Positions 10,851 through 22,205 of a DNA stretch of 64,000 bases are shown here, in pieces; within the stretch, counting starts at the first letter, position 1; each line of letters begins with the position of its first letter. The notes beneath the pieces are model-generated. The model made no database searches. It was not told where the DNA came from and saw nothing but the letters and a program-made list of their open reading frames with translations. Source of the DNA: Parietaria judaica (taxonomy: Eukaryota; Streptophyta; Magnoliopsida; Rosales; Urticaceae); contig OX940871.1 in NCBI GenBank assembly GCA_954871525.1, positions 20,025,086-20,089,085 on the forward strand, given 5' to 3'. Made by a program: the position numbers and the translations under genes.

Positions 10851-13604
10851 AAAAAAAAGACGAAAACTTGAGGAAATTACTCTATTCTTGAAAGCGGTCC
10901 GGAAGAGCTTTGAGGGGAAATGGGGACGAAAAGGTACAATTTCGTCGTTTATTTATGAAATAAACGACGAAAGGCTTGGTCGAAGTCTAACAAGCCCGAC
11001 TCATTTAGAAGGATACAAAGAAAACTAAGATAAGCCCACTGAAAAAAGAACAAAGCCCGACCCGGCTGAGAGAGTCGGTCCATCATCTTTCCCGTCGGCA
11101 CTCAGATTAAGATTTTTGTTCAACGAAGGCGTTACCTAAGGGCATAGGAAGTGTGCTGTCAATGAAGCTTTAATTGCAGCGGTTTAAGTTAAGTAATTAA
11201 TTAGCCAATTAATTAATTCTTTCAACGACTCAATAAAGACTGAAACGGTAACGTTTATTTGCGACTCTTGGAAAGAAAAATTGATAGACATCATTGAACT
11301 TGAATAAAAAGTTGATGGACGACAATAAAATCAAGAATCCTCGACAATCTAAGTATAAATTCAAGATCAATGTTAAGCTGAAAGCACCAAAAAAATATAC
11401 ACATTCATAACTTAGAACTTACGCTCTGTGAATTCTCATGTTCTCTGTAATCTTCTAGTCTCAATATTCGTATGTATTAAAAAATAATATATATATACAC
11501 CATAGAAAAAGTAGTAGCTGCATGAATTTATTTAAAGAAAATATTTCCATGACCGTGTAATTAGTTTTTATACGCTTTTTTTTTTTTCTCTTAATTCTTC
11601 AACGACCAACCATCCAAGTTGATTTTAGCAAGAACCGTTGAGTTCACACATCTATATATATATAAAAGGACAATCACTTGAGTATGACATGTAACAATGA
11701 GATCAAAGAGATTCATAGATGCTAATTTTTTAGATTTTTTTATTAATTTAAGAGTAGAAAACTCATATATTTAATGCTCGACATTTAAATCTAAATTCTT
11801 TTATTAATTAAACATATTTTTCTTTCTTTTCGAATTTATACGTTTTTTTGTTTCACTACTAATTTGCATTGAAGATGAAATGTGTAGTGTAGTGTGGTAT
11901 ACAAAGAGACAAAAGTTAAAGATGAAGATGAATAATTAATGGAATTACAAAACAAAAGTTACATTAGTGTCATAATGTAGGTCTCCAATTCACACCAACC
12001 GATCGACGAATCAGATGCTGAGTAGGCGATGATGCAAGTCTAAGGTCTGTTGCATATGAACAATTTATATTTTTATTTGTCGATGATAAGTTTGCCGTAC
12101 AATATTAATCTACCGCTTCTTCAAATTTCAGGTATGCATGATTGAAAGATGGCACTTGAGGTTTACGATTTTATTTTTTTCATTTTCCGAAATCTGATGT
12201 GTGTGTTTTTATATATAGAGATTCTTCTTGAAACTGACATGACAATTGTCTACAGATGAAGAAAAAAAGCCAGGATTACACTTTTGAGGTATATGCTAAT
12301 GGAGTGTGGCTGTGAAGATGAGATGAAATCTTAATGCAAGTTTTTCAAACTTTTTATCTTCTACTATCTTTTTCTACCTTAATTTTGTTTGTTTGGCATC
12401 AATAACCGTTGTTCTAAAATTAGTGTCAACGATAATTTGTATTGTCATTTTCAAGCTATAACTTCTGCATGGCATCTCCTCTTTGTTTACTGCCTTTCAT
12501 TTTTCGATCGTTTCTAATTGTATTCTAATGTTTTTTCTTCGACAAATAAACTCGAAGGGGAGGAAGCCGGTGCAGCGGCAACTGATCGATCGGAGTAAAA
12601 CGAGTTTGTGCTCTTCTTCATGGCATCTCCTCCTTGCCCTTTTGTTAAATTCTATTTCTCGGTGGTTGTTTGTAGGGGAAAATATCACAATTTTTATATT
12701 ATTTTTAGAGTCGACTGGATGTTTCTTTAAAAATTACGTGATCAAGAATTTTACAATTAAACATTGCCCATAGCTCATCAATCAACATAGATATTTTGCA
12801 TATGCATCTTTTTTCATATGTTTTGTATATCGTGGAGAGTTTACATTACCCAAAGTGTTGTTTTGGATACAAAATATTGATTATTCCATTAAAAATTCAT
12901 TCATATAATACGTGTCGTAGGCCTTTTTTTTTATAATAAATTGTATATGCCAAAATGTTGTTATTTCTATGGCAGTAACATCGAATGCACCTCTAAAGGG
13001 AAAATCATATTCTTTGACAATATAATCTGATTCTCTTTCGCACTTACATGTTTTCAAAATTTTAATACACATAAATTTATGGTCATCATACTTTCGTAAT
13101 ATTAACTGATAAAATTTGATGTTTATCATTTAAAAGCCACTGGTTCTATATTTTTTTTTTTATTGTGTGTTATTTTCAAGAAGAGTAAGGAAAGTTTTGT
13201 CTGTTAGAATTGTTCCTCTTGGACATTAATTTGTAATTTCATATTTCATACTTAAAAGTTAAAAATGCATTCTTTTGGTTTTGAGAATTTATAGTATATA
13301 TTTTTAAATTTTTGGTATACATACAAGTAATTTTAAAGAGTATATTGTTGTTCTGGCCAATCACAAATTATTTACCTTTTACTGTGTGTTCTATTTTTTT
13401 TACTGTTAGTGTCTTATTTTAATACATAAGAAATTATTTTATTTTGCGGGTCAACAAACAATTTGAAATACCTAGACTTTTTTTAGAAGTATTATATATA
13501 TGCACAACGTGTCACGCCACTTCTAAAAAAAAAAAGATATAAATATAATGTTAGGTATCTTCACAAAAAACAAAAAAAAATCAAGTGGTACAAAATATCT
13601 TATC
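10851..13604. other. Intergenic region, no gene seen
   Basis: This is AT-rich DNA with short poly-A/T tracts and small AT microsatellites near 11490 and 11653. Open frames around 12480-12770 and 12880-13130 lack family resemblance and codon structure, and I do not call them. Confidence 0.6.
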
Positions 13605-13816
13605 TGTTATAAATTCACTAACTTTGCACCTTGATTTTAAGTGGTAAGAAATTTGGTGAGTGGTGTGTTTTATGGAAAAGATGATGGAGAGAAGTAAGAT
13701 GTGAGAGGTGAATTTTATTCATCCACTTAGGGGGGTATTTATAGGAAATTTGGAGCATACAATTGTTGACTAATATTGTGTGAAAATAAATGAGCATTTC
13801 ACATATATTCATAACA
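13605..13816 (-). repeat. Copia 3' LTR (212 bp)
   Basis: The sequence runs TGTTATAAATTC...TTCATAACA. It lacks the roughly 29-base block (near 19581-19609) present in the 5' LTR. A TTTATAGG motif is shared by both LTRs. Confidence 0.93.
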
Positions 13817-13928
13817 CTCCCCCTTGGAATGCTCATTACAAGATTTACGTGTTCATGCTGCCTCATTAAAAACCTTACTAGGAAAAACCCAGTGGGATAA
13901 AAACCATAGTGAGGAAAAAAGAGTGCAG

Positions 13929-16900
13929 TCACGTAAAGCTCCCCCTCATGCTGACATGGGTGATAAATTTTGTAGTCTTCGCCCCGATGTCATGAACATG
14001 TTTTCTGAAAGTTGAAGTAGGGAGCGCCTTTGTGAAGAGATCCGCCGAGTTTTCGCTGGAACGAACATACTGGATACTGATGACATTGTTCTTTTCCAGT
14101 TCTTGAGTAAACGAAAAAAACTTCGGAGGAATATGCTTTGTTCTGTCGCTTTTGATAAATCCTTCCTTCATCTGAGCAACACACGCAACATTATCTTCGT
14201 AAAGTATGATGGGATCATCATTTGTTAAAAAACCACTTGTGGTTCTGATATGCTGTCTCACGGATCTAAGCCACACGCATTCACGGCTAGGTTCATGTAG
14301 TGCGATGATCTCAGCATGGTTTGATGATGTCGCAACGAGTGTCTGTTTCTGGGAGCGCCAAGAAATTGCAGTCCCTCCGCAGGTAAACACATATCCCGTT
14401 TGGGATCTCTCTTTATGTGGATCTGACAAGTAACCTGCATCTGCATAGCCAATCAAAACTGGTTTCGTATTGTTAGGGTAAAATAATCCTAAATCAATTG
14501 TTCCTTGAAGATAACGAAACACATGTTTAATTCCATTCCAGTGTCTTTTAGTAGGAGTCGAACTGAATCTTGCTAATAAATTAACAGCAAAAGATATATC
14601 CGGCCGAGTACAATTAGCAAGGTACATAAGAGCTCCAATTGCACTGAAATATGGTACTTCTGGACCAAGAATCTCTTCAGATTCCTCACATGGACGATAC
14701 GGATCCTTTCGTACATCAAGGGACCTCACGACCATTGGGGTACTCAATGGATTTGATTTATCCATATTGAATCTCTTTAAGATTCTTCTCGTGTAATTTG
14801 ATTGATGCACAAGTATCCCGCTTTGGAAGTGTTCAATTTGCAAACCGAGACAATACTTCGTTTTCCCAAGGTCTTTCATTTCGAATTCTTTCTTTAAGTA
14901 AGATATTACTTCCTGGATCTCTTCATTGGTCCCAATTATATTTAAACCATCAACATAGACAGCGATGATCACACAACCAGATGTTGTTTTCTTGATAAAA
15001 ACACAAGGGCAAAGAGAGTCGTTGGCATATCCCCTTTGTAATAAATATTCGCTTAGCCGGTTGTACCACATGCGTCCGGATTGCTTTAACCCATAAAGAG
15101 ACCTTTGCAATTTGATTGAATATCTTTCTCTGGGTTTTGAACTTGATGCTTCAGGCATTTTGAATCCTTCGGGAATTCTCATGTAAATATCAGTATCAAG
15201 TGATCCGTATAAATAAGCGGTAACAACATCCATGAGGTGCATATTTAGTTTCTCATGAACAACTAGACTGATCAAGTATCTGAATGTAATTCCATCCATG
15301 ACAGGAGAATATGTTTCCTCAAAGTCAATTCCGGGCCTTTGAGAAAAACCTTGTGCAACAAGTCGAGCCTTGTATCTCACAATCTCATTTTTCTCATTTC
15401 TCTTTCGTACAAATACCCATTTGTATCCAACAGGTCTCACATCTTCAGGTGTGAGCACTATAGGCCCAAAAACATTGCGTTTGTTAAGCGATTCTAATTC
15501 AACATCAATAGCCCTTTTCCATTCAGCCCAATCGCGTCTATTTTTACATTCGGTAACAGACCGTGGTTCAGGATCCCCATTATTTTCGTCCATAACATCG
15601 CATGCCAAATTGTAACAGAGTGCATCATCGATGTCCATATCTCGGTTCCACATTATACCTGTACTGGCATAATTAATCGAAATTTCTAGATTTTCCTCGT
15701 CGCGTATTTCTTCAGGAATACGTTCCTCTATATTGGGGTCATCTTGTTTCTCTGCTCCTTTTCTTTTTCGAGGATTTTTATCTTTGGAACCGAGTGGTCT
15801 CCCACGCTTCAGGCGTGTTGTGATTTCATGGGTGACTTTATTTTCAATTTGCCCTTTTGGAATCTCTATTTGGGCAGGAGCGTTCTCAGCTGGTATATGA
15901 GATTTAGTCACTCTCTTTGTGTCTGTAAATGCATCAGGAAGTTGATTTGCTATATCTTGCAAATGCAAAATTCTTTGAACTTTTCCTTCACAATCTTTTG
16001 TGTAAGGATCAAGATGCAATAATGTTGGTACAGACCATGTAATTTCTCTTTCCAGCTGTTTTCTTTCTCCCCCTAATGCTGGGAAATTTTCTTCATCAAA
16101 GTGGCAATCAGCAAAACGAGCTGTGCAAATATTCCCAGTTTGAGGTTCAAGGTATTTAACAATAGATGGACTTTCAAAGCCTACATAAATACCAAGACTT
16201 CTTTGTGGCCCCATCTTTGTTCTTTGGGGTGGTGCAATAGGCACATAAACAGCACAACCAAAAATCCTTAGATGGGATATATTTGGTTCTTGGCCGAATA
16301 CAAGTTGCACTGGGGAGTATTTATGATATGCACTTGGTCTGATGCGAATTAATGCCGCAGCATGTAATATTGCATGACCCCATACCGAAGTAGGAAGCAT
16401 TGTTCTCATTATCAATGGTCTAGCAATAAGCTGGAGGCGCTTGATCAATGATTCAGCCAGACCATTTTGTGTGTGAACATGAGCAACAGGATGCTCGACA
16501 TCAATCCCAACTGACATACAATAATCATCGAATGCCTGGGATGTGAATTCACCGGCATTATCAAGTCTGATTTTCTTGATCGGATGATCGGGAAATTGAG
16601 CTCGCAATTTGATTATCTGAGCGAGTAATTTAGCAAATGCCATATTGCGAGTTGATAATAAACACACATGTGACCATTTGCTAGAGGCATCTATCAATAC
16701 CATGAAGTATCGAAATGATCCACACGGTGGGTGAATTGGCCCACATATATCACCTTGAATACGCTCAAGGAACATAGGTGATTCTGTTTCAACTTTTCCC
16801 GGTGAAGGTCTTATGATTAATTTTCCAAGAGAACAAGCTTTACACTGGAATATTTTTCCTTGAGGGATCTTCTGGTCCTTCAATGGATGTCCATGTGTAT

Positions 16901-17426
16901 TTTCAATAATTCTCCGCATCATGGTTGAACCAGGATGACCTAGGCGGTCATGCCATATGGTAAATATTGGAGGTTTGGCAACTACCATATTTGATTCAAT
17001 TGCACTTATATACGTAAAATGCAATCCTGTGTGGAGCATTGGTAGTTTTTCAAGTACGTATTTCTTCCCCGATTTATGCATTATAATAAACATATATTTC
17101 ATGGCATTCTCAGTTGCAGACTGAGTATCAAATTCATGAGAATATATATCCTTGAAACTCAACATGTTTCTTTTAGATCTTGGGGAGAATAAGGCATTGT
17201 TTATGGTAAACATGGTGCCATTTGGTAATGTAAAATTCACTTTACCAACTCCTTCAATCAGATCTACAGGACTTGATATTGTATCCACACTGGCTTGCGT
17301 TGATTTTATGTTTGAGAAAAACTTTTTATCCCTCAATATTGTGTGTGTCGTTCCACAGTCGAGTATACAAAATTCTCCAGCTTCACGATTAGCTTTGTCC
17401 ATTTGAAAAACTTTAACTAAAAACAA
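13929..17426 (-). CDS. Copia Pol polyprotein (protease, integrase, reverse transcriptase, RNase H)
   Basis: The open frame is about 1,160 residues. The first ATG is at 17402; the frame is open from 17426 with a non-ATG codon. In order I see an aspartic-protease-like ILDCGTTHTIL near the N-terminus, a GAG-pre-integrase/HHCC region ending CKACSLGK, an integrase core (GDICGPIHPPCGSFRYFMVL, then RLDNAGEFTSQAF and HVHTQNGLAES), an RT_2 domain (WVFVRKRNEKNEIVRYKARL, VVTAYLYGSLD, LYGLKQSGRMWY) and an RNase H with GYADAGYLSDP. The usual RT active-site YVDD reads YVDG here, a replacement expected to impair polymerisation. The stop at 13929 is 112 bases inside the 3' LTR border. Pol is separated from Gag by about 150 bases and lies in a different frame. 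Confidence 0.93.
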   Translation of the reverse strand: MFLVKVFQMDKANREAGEFCILDCGTTHTILRDKKFFSNIKSTQASVDTISSPVDLIEGVGKVNFTLPNGTMFTINNALFSPRSKRNMLSFKDIYSHEFDTQSATENAMKYMFIIMHKSGKKYVLEKLPMLHTGLHFTYISAIESNMVVAKPPIFTIWHDRLGHPGSTMMRRIIENTHGHPLKDQKIPQGKIFQCKACSLGKLIIRPSPGKVETESPMFLERIQGDICGPIHPPCGSFRYFMVLIDASSKWSHVCLLSTRNMAFAKLLAQIIKLRAQFPDHPIKKIRLDNAGEFTSQAFDDYCMSVGIDVEHPVAHVHTQNGLAESLIKRLQLIARPLIMRTMLPTSVWGHAILHAAALIRIRPSAYHKYSPVQLVFGQEPNISHLRIFGCAVYVPIAPPQRTKMGPQRSLGIYVGFESPSIVKYLEPQTGNICTARFADCHFDEENFPALGGERKQLEREITWSVPTLLHLDPYTKDCEGKVQRILHLQDIANQLPDAFTDTKRVTKSHIPAENAPAQIEIPKGQIENKVTHEITTRLKRGRPLGSKDKNPRKRKGAEKQDDPNIEERIPEEIRDEENLEISINYASTGIMWNRDMDIDDALCYNLACDVMDENNGDPEPRSVTECKNRRDWAEWKRAIDVELESLNKRNVFGPIVLTPEDVRPVGYKWVFVRKRNEKNEIVRYKARLVAQGFSQRPGIDFEETYSPVMDGITFRYLISLVVHEKLNMHLMDVVTAYLYGSLDTDIYMRIPEGFKMPEASSSKPRERYSIKLQRSLYGLKQSGRMWYNRLSEYLLQRGYANDSLCPCVFIKKTTSGCVIIAVYVDGLNIIGTNEEIQEVISYLKKEFEMKDLGKTKYCLGLQIEHFQSGILVHQSNYTRRILKRFNMDKSNPLSTPMVVRSLDVRKDPYRPCEESEEILGPEVPYFSAIGALMYLANCTRPDISFAVNLLARFSSTPTKRHWNGIKHVFRYLQGTIDLGLFYPNNTKPVLIGYADAGYLSDPHKERSQTGYVFTCGGTAISWRSQKQTLVATSSNHAEIIALHEPSRECVWLRSVRQHIRTTSGFLTNDDPIILYEDNVACVAQMKEGFIKSDRTKHIPPKFFSFTQELEKNNVISIQYVRSSENSADLFTKALPTSTFRKHVHDIGAKTTKFITHVSMRGSFT

Positions 17427-17574
17427 AACACAAATTTTGATAAGAAAGATAATTAATTAAACATGAGCATTAGTCTATTACACACCTTAAAATTCATGAC
17501 ATATTCTAAAAAGAAAAGACAAACAAACATCGGACCATTGGGCTTCATTCCCAAAAGGAATTACATAATTCATA

Positions 17575-18630
17575 TTAGTTTCCACTAGTCGCTTGTTCAG
17601 CAAAATCGCCAACTGTGTCAATGAAATCACCATTGAAGTCGGATGCATCAAGATGAGTGGATTCATTTTGGTCAATGAAGTTGACCTCTTTCTCTTTCCC
17701 TTTCCCCTTCATGGACTCTTGGTAGAGTTTGCATAAGTGTGGTGGGGATCGGCAAACTCTTGACCAGTGCCCTTTTGTGCCACATCTGAAACAAGTGGTT
17801 TCAAAACCTTTTGGGGAGATCATCTCTTTTCCTTTTTTAGAAGGTTCATCGTGGCTCCTCCCGTGTTGCTGTTTTTTATGATAGTAGTTAGCGGACTTAT
17901 AAGAGGGATTATAACCACCTCGTCCACGTCCGTAACTACGACCACGACCTCGGCCTCGCCCATGACCTCGCCCTCGCTCTCGACCATGAAAATAGTTCTT
18001 GGGCTCAGGCTCATCGGAGTTGATAGCGTTTGCTTCAGGAAGCGTTTTTGAGCCGGTCGGGCGAGATTGATGATTTTTCATTAGCAACTCATTATTCTTT
18101 TCTGCGATGAGGAGACAAGCAATTAGTTCAGAATACTTTTGAAAACCCCGTACACGAGATTGTTGCTGTAGGGTTACATTTGATGCGTGGAAAGTAGAAA
18201 AAGTCTTTTCCAGCATTTCAGCGTCAGTTACCGTTACCCCACAAAATTTTAAGTGGGTCACGATTCTGAACATTGCAGAATTATAGTCTCCGACTTTCTT
18301 GTAGTCTTGGAACCTTAAAGCGGTCCATTCATCGCGAAAAATGGGGAGCATTACATCCCTTTGGTGATCGTATCTTTCTTTGAGATTTTTCCACAGCTCA
18401 CTTGGATCTTCTTTCACAGTGAAATATTCATTTTTGAGGCTTATGTCAAGGTGTCGACGAAGGAAGATTAAAGATCTCGCCTTGTCCGTCCTTGACGATT
18501 CGTTTACCTCCTTGAGTGTCTCAAGAAGATTAATTGATTCCAAGTGCATCTCAATATCGACTGTCCAAGGCATGTAATTATTGCCAGTGATATCAAGAGG
18601 GCTGAATTCAAGCTTCACAAGATTTGACAT
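17575..18630 (-). CDS. Copia Gag polyprotein
   Basis: This is a capsid/nucleocapsid protein of about 350 residues, read from the ATG at 18630 (MSNLVKLEF), which matches the usual Gag start of this lineage better than an in-frame ATG at 18663. The N-terminal half is the UBN2/Retrotran_gag-type region (WTVDIEMHLESINL, then LWKNLKERYDHQ and YSELIACLLIAEKNNELLMK). An RG-rich stretch with GRERGRGHGRGRGRGRSYGR is followed by a CCHC zinc knuckle CFRCGTKGHWSRVC. The stop at 17575 separates it from Pol. Confidence 0.9.
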   Translation of the reverse strand: MSNLVKLEFSPLDITGNNYMPWTVDIEMHLESINLLETLKEVNESSRTDKARSLIFLRRHLDISLKNEYFTVKEDPSELWKNLKERYDHQRDVMLPIFRDEWTALRFQDYKKVGDYNSAMFRIVTHLKFCGVTVTDAEMLEKTFSTFHASNVTLQQQSRVRGFQKYSELIACLLIAEKNNELLMKNHQSRPTGSKTLPEANAINSDEPEPKNYFHGRERGRGHGRGRGRGRSYGRGRGGYNPSYKSANYYHKKQQHGRSHDEPSKKGKEMISPKGFETTCFRCGTKGHWSRVCRSPPHLCKLYQESMKGKGKEKEVNFIDQNESTHLDASDFNGDFIDTVGDFAEQATSGN

Positions 18631-19111
18631 AGTGGTAACTAACATGAAAATAAAATAATTCATTAGATTTAATTCAAAATATAAAAGTCTACAAATATTG
18701 TAAATAATAAAGCAAGATACATGAATACAACCATCTTAAAGGAAAAATAAAATTCCTCCGGTGTAATATGAAAAATGAAAATACTAACATTAAATACAAG
18801 GATCATTATGGCTATAAAAACTAACATTAGTCTAGTCATTTTTTGGCTAAAACTTGGAGAGAAAATATGAGGTAAAATAAGAGATGTGAATTTGTATGGT
18901 TTGATAAACTTGTATTTATAGTGTAAAAACTAGCCATTTATAGCCGTTATATAGCCGTTGGAAATACACTAACATAATGTAATTAAATGCTATAATTAGG
19001 TTATTGATGATATGTCATAAAATGAGATGTAAAAATAGTCAAACATTATACATATATAATATTAGTCATAAGCATATTGAAAATGAAGTAGTTAAAACTA
19101 ATCTCAATAAT

Positions 19112-19407
19112 ATCATTTTACTATAAGGTGGCAGAGCCTCCTGTATATAATAATTTGATATTACTTGAAGATAATTTTTTTTTTTAGATGTAAATCACAT
19201 CATTTTATTATAAGGTGGCATAGCCTTCCATTGTATAATAATATGATGTTATACATAAGAAAGTTAAATATTGTAAATCATATTACCATAAGGTGGCAAA
19301 GCCTCCTGTGTATGGTAAGATGATGTTATTCATAAAAATAATTAATTATCATAGATCCCATCACATTACTATAAGGTGGCAGAGCCTCCTGTATATAGTA
19401 ATATGAT
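19112..19407 (-). repeat. Four spaced hairpin repeats in the copia 5' leader
   Basis: Four 48-49-base units (19112-19159, 19199-19247, 19277-19324 and 19360-19407) each carry the near-constant core AAGGTGGCAGAGCCTCCTGT, flanked by arms that pair over up to 14 bases. The arms differ between units but stay complementary: TTATTATA/TATAATAA, TTACCATA/TATGGTAA and TTACTATA/TATAGTAA in units 2-4. Unit 1 pairs less well. The cores can form an inner GGAGGC/GCCACC stem with a three-base loop. They lie between the primer-binding site and gag, in the transcribed leader. Confidence 0.85.
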
Positions 19408-19480
19408 GTTATAAATTTTTTCAGTCCACAGTTAATATACCGTGTTCTGAGCTTACCGTAGAGTGATCGTGCTGATAACG

Positions 19481-19721
19481 TGTTATAAATTCACTAACTT
19501 TGCACCTTGATTTTAAGTGGTAAGAAATTTGGTGAGTGGTGTGTTTTATGGAAAAGATGATGGAGAGAAGTAAGATGTGAGTGAGATAAATGTAAGTGTA
19601 GAAATGTGAGAGATGAATTTTATTCATCCACTTAGGGGGGTATTTATAGGAAATTTGGAGCATACAATTGTTGACTAATATTGTGTGAAAATAAATGAGC
19701 ATTTCACATTTATTCATAACA
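19481..19721 (-). repeat. Copia 5' LTR (241 bp)
   Basis: This is the direct repeat of 13605-13816 with one extra internal block. The minus-strand transcript would start here. The likely primer-binding site is just below 19481. Confidence 0.93.
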
Positions 19722-20303
19722 TTATCTACATTTTAAGACTAAGGTTTATCGCCACCGCATCAAGCGTGTAAAAAAAATGTTAGTAAGTATATTTTACGTT
19801 ATAGATTTTTGTTAATGTGTCATGCAAATTATGATGAAAGTATTGTAATATACTAATATCTATTTCCCTCAATTTGATTTTTTTACTTTTTATTTTTTAT
19901 ATGTAAAATCAATGTATCATCAATCTAAATATAGAGCTTTTATATCATTAGTTTTTAATGTTTAATTTTATGACACTTTTTCCTTGAGTTACTCGGGCTT
20001 TTGAAATTTGTTAAATTGAATCTAAACTTGATCGACTATTTTATTGTGTTTGTTGGTTTATATAATATTTTGATCAATTAATATTTTGACTTCAGTATTT
20101 TTTTTTTCTACAAATGTTGTGATTACACTATAGAGTATAGACAGAGATTTGAAAGACATGATATGAGATAATCTAATATTTTTTTAATATATATACTTAA
20201 TCTCTTTTGTTCTTTTGCCCAACTTTGGGCTTCTATGTTTGATGTATAAATACCCAATATTCTCAATTATTCATGAACGGAAAATAGCTTTCTCAATATT
20301 CTC

Positions 20304-20308
<5 letters not shown>

Positions 20309-20353
<45 letters not shown>

Positions 20354-20360
20354 ATATATT
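20309..20360. repeat. (AT)n microsatellite
   Basis: About 25 AT units with a single TT interruption near 20339. Confidence 0.9.
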
Positions 20361-21789
20361 ATCATTATCGTTGGTGGACTTGAGTCTCTTAAAATTTTGT
20401 CATGGAAATTTTGATGTGAACCTGGCTAAGCTCTTATAATCTGCATCAAACATTGAATTATGTATGGTAAATGGTCGAAAAACATCGTCAAGCTCTCTCT
20501 CTCTCAATATATATAATATATTAAAAAATTATGATTAATTGAGACATTTTTCTATAGTTGTGTAACAATTCTCTTTCCTTTATGGGTACAAAAATCATTT
20601 TAACTGTGCAGTTTATAAACAAGTCGTAGCCGTAAAAGCACTGGAGAGGTACCATCACGAGCATTCACCTCAATTTTAAATAATATTTTGCTATACTTTA
20701 TCGAGAATGTTCGTAACACAGTTAATAAAGTTTCGTTCATAAACCAATTAATAGAGTTCCACTCATATAACAAAGTTAAATCTTTTTATTTTTTTAAAAA
20801 ATGACATAAAAAGTTTATCATACCTATTAATTTTTTATCGCCACCGCGCGAAGCGTGGTGCCGATCCACTAGTTCTTATAAATTAAAACCGGGATAATTA
20901 TGTGCTACTCCGTGGCAGGAGAGGCTCAACATGTAGCTTAAGAATTATGAAGAAAATTATAAGTAATTTTAATGAAAAGTGAAGTATGGAAGGCTATATA
21001 ATCAAATAACCTAAATTAAATTCAAACCAACAACTTAAAGAAAAAAATAGGGTTTATATTTTAGTAGCTTAAGATTTTTTCTATATTTCAAAAAATCAAT
21101 GACATAAACGATTTGGTGGATTCGTTTAATATATTTTACGCAACAATTATGTTAGCATGTGGTATTAGTATGATTGTAATATTAAAAAGGTGAATTAAGG
21201 GTATATTATATTATATTATATTATTATTATTAGAATATTATAGACTTGATTTAGGATAATTACTTATTAATTTTGGAGGGTAATTATAAATCGATTTCCA
21301 AGTATGTTGTTCTCATGATCTATCTTAATACTTAAACGTGTATAAAGTTCTTGAATAGTACAGTTCTAATTTCTTATACGTTTTATCATAATTTTCTATT
21401 TAATTCTCTGATATGATTTTTAAATAATTTTAATTTTAATAACTATTAATAGAGTAAGTAAGTGTTATTTTTCAGACTATTAAGACATGAGCCTCAAAGG
21501 CAAAAGTTAAGGCCCCACGGCCAAGTTCAAGCCCATTAGGTGAAGACCGAAATACGAAGCACCAAAAGACGAAGTCCGATGGTCGAAGACCACCTTCTAG
21601 AAGCCGGTCTAGGCGACTCGACAAGGTTATGACAACCATCCTCCGACGACCCGACAAGGCAATGACAACCTTAGGGAGTCCTTGGCGATGACCGTGAAAG
21701 GTTCCGACTATCAAACGTATATAAACTGAAAAAACAGGTGGATTTTAATTATCAAAAATATTTTCTAAAGATTATGTATTTATTTACAA

Positions 21790-22205
21790 AATATTTTGCA
21801 TGTTAATAGGCATTATCACGTTTAATATATAAAAAATATCAATATTAATATCAAAGTAATTACAATTTTTTTACGTGGCTAAAAGTAAGGATATCTTATA
21901 TTTAATTTTTTAACATTAAATCGAGATATTCCACGATTCAGGGAGCGGAGCAATTTTTTAATCGCATATTTTGTTATATTAACCGTTAATTCGTTTTAAA
22001 ATATTTTCAATGTTAATAGGCATTATCATGTTTATTATTTAAAAAATATCAACTAATATCAAAGTAGTTACAAATTTTATTTGTGGTTAAAATTAAGGAT
22101 ATTTCCTATTTAATTTTTGAAAATTAAATCGAGATATTCCACAATTTAGGGAGCAATTTTTTAATCGCATATGTTTAGTATATTAACCGTTAATTAGTTA
22201 GAATT
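21790..22205. repeat. Two-copy tandem repeat, period about 210 bp
   Basis: TGTTAATAGGCATTATCA begins at 21801 and again at 22011. Both copies run through AAATCGAGATATTCCAC and a shared TTTTTTAATCGCATAT block to ATTAACCGTTAAT. The copies differ by scattered substitutions and small gaps. Confidence 0.8.

Larger units (their letters stand above)
13605..19721 (-). mobile_element. Complete Ty1/copia LTR retrotransposon
   Basis: Two similar direct repeats, 13605-13816 and 19481-19721, both begin TGTTATAAATTCACTAAC and end ATTCATAACA. The element is flanked by TTATC on each side (13600-13604 and 19722-19726), a 5-bp target duplication. It is read on the minus strand, so 19481-19721 is the 5' LTR. 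Directly inside that LTR is CGTTATCAGCACGATC, a likely primer-binding site. Next to the other LTR is the polypurine tract AAGGGGGAG. Gag and Pol reading frames lie between them in the copia order protease-integrase-RT-RNase H. The LTRs differ mainly by one insertion/deletion of about 29 bases and a few substitutions, so the insertion is fairly young. Confidence 0.95.

Noticed and set aside
12483..13129. Open frames of 82-96 residues in the NF-YC to copia interval
   Set aside because: They are AT-rich random frames without conserved residues, splice partners or upstream signals.
19112..19407. CRISPR-like array (regular repeats with spacers)
   Set aside because: The host is a plant; the units are imperfect hairpins within a retrotransposon leader and not identical direct repeats.
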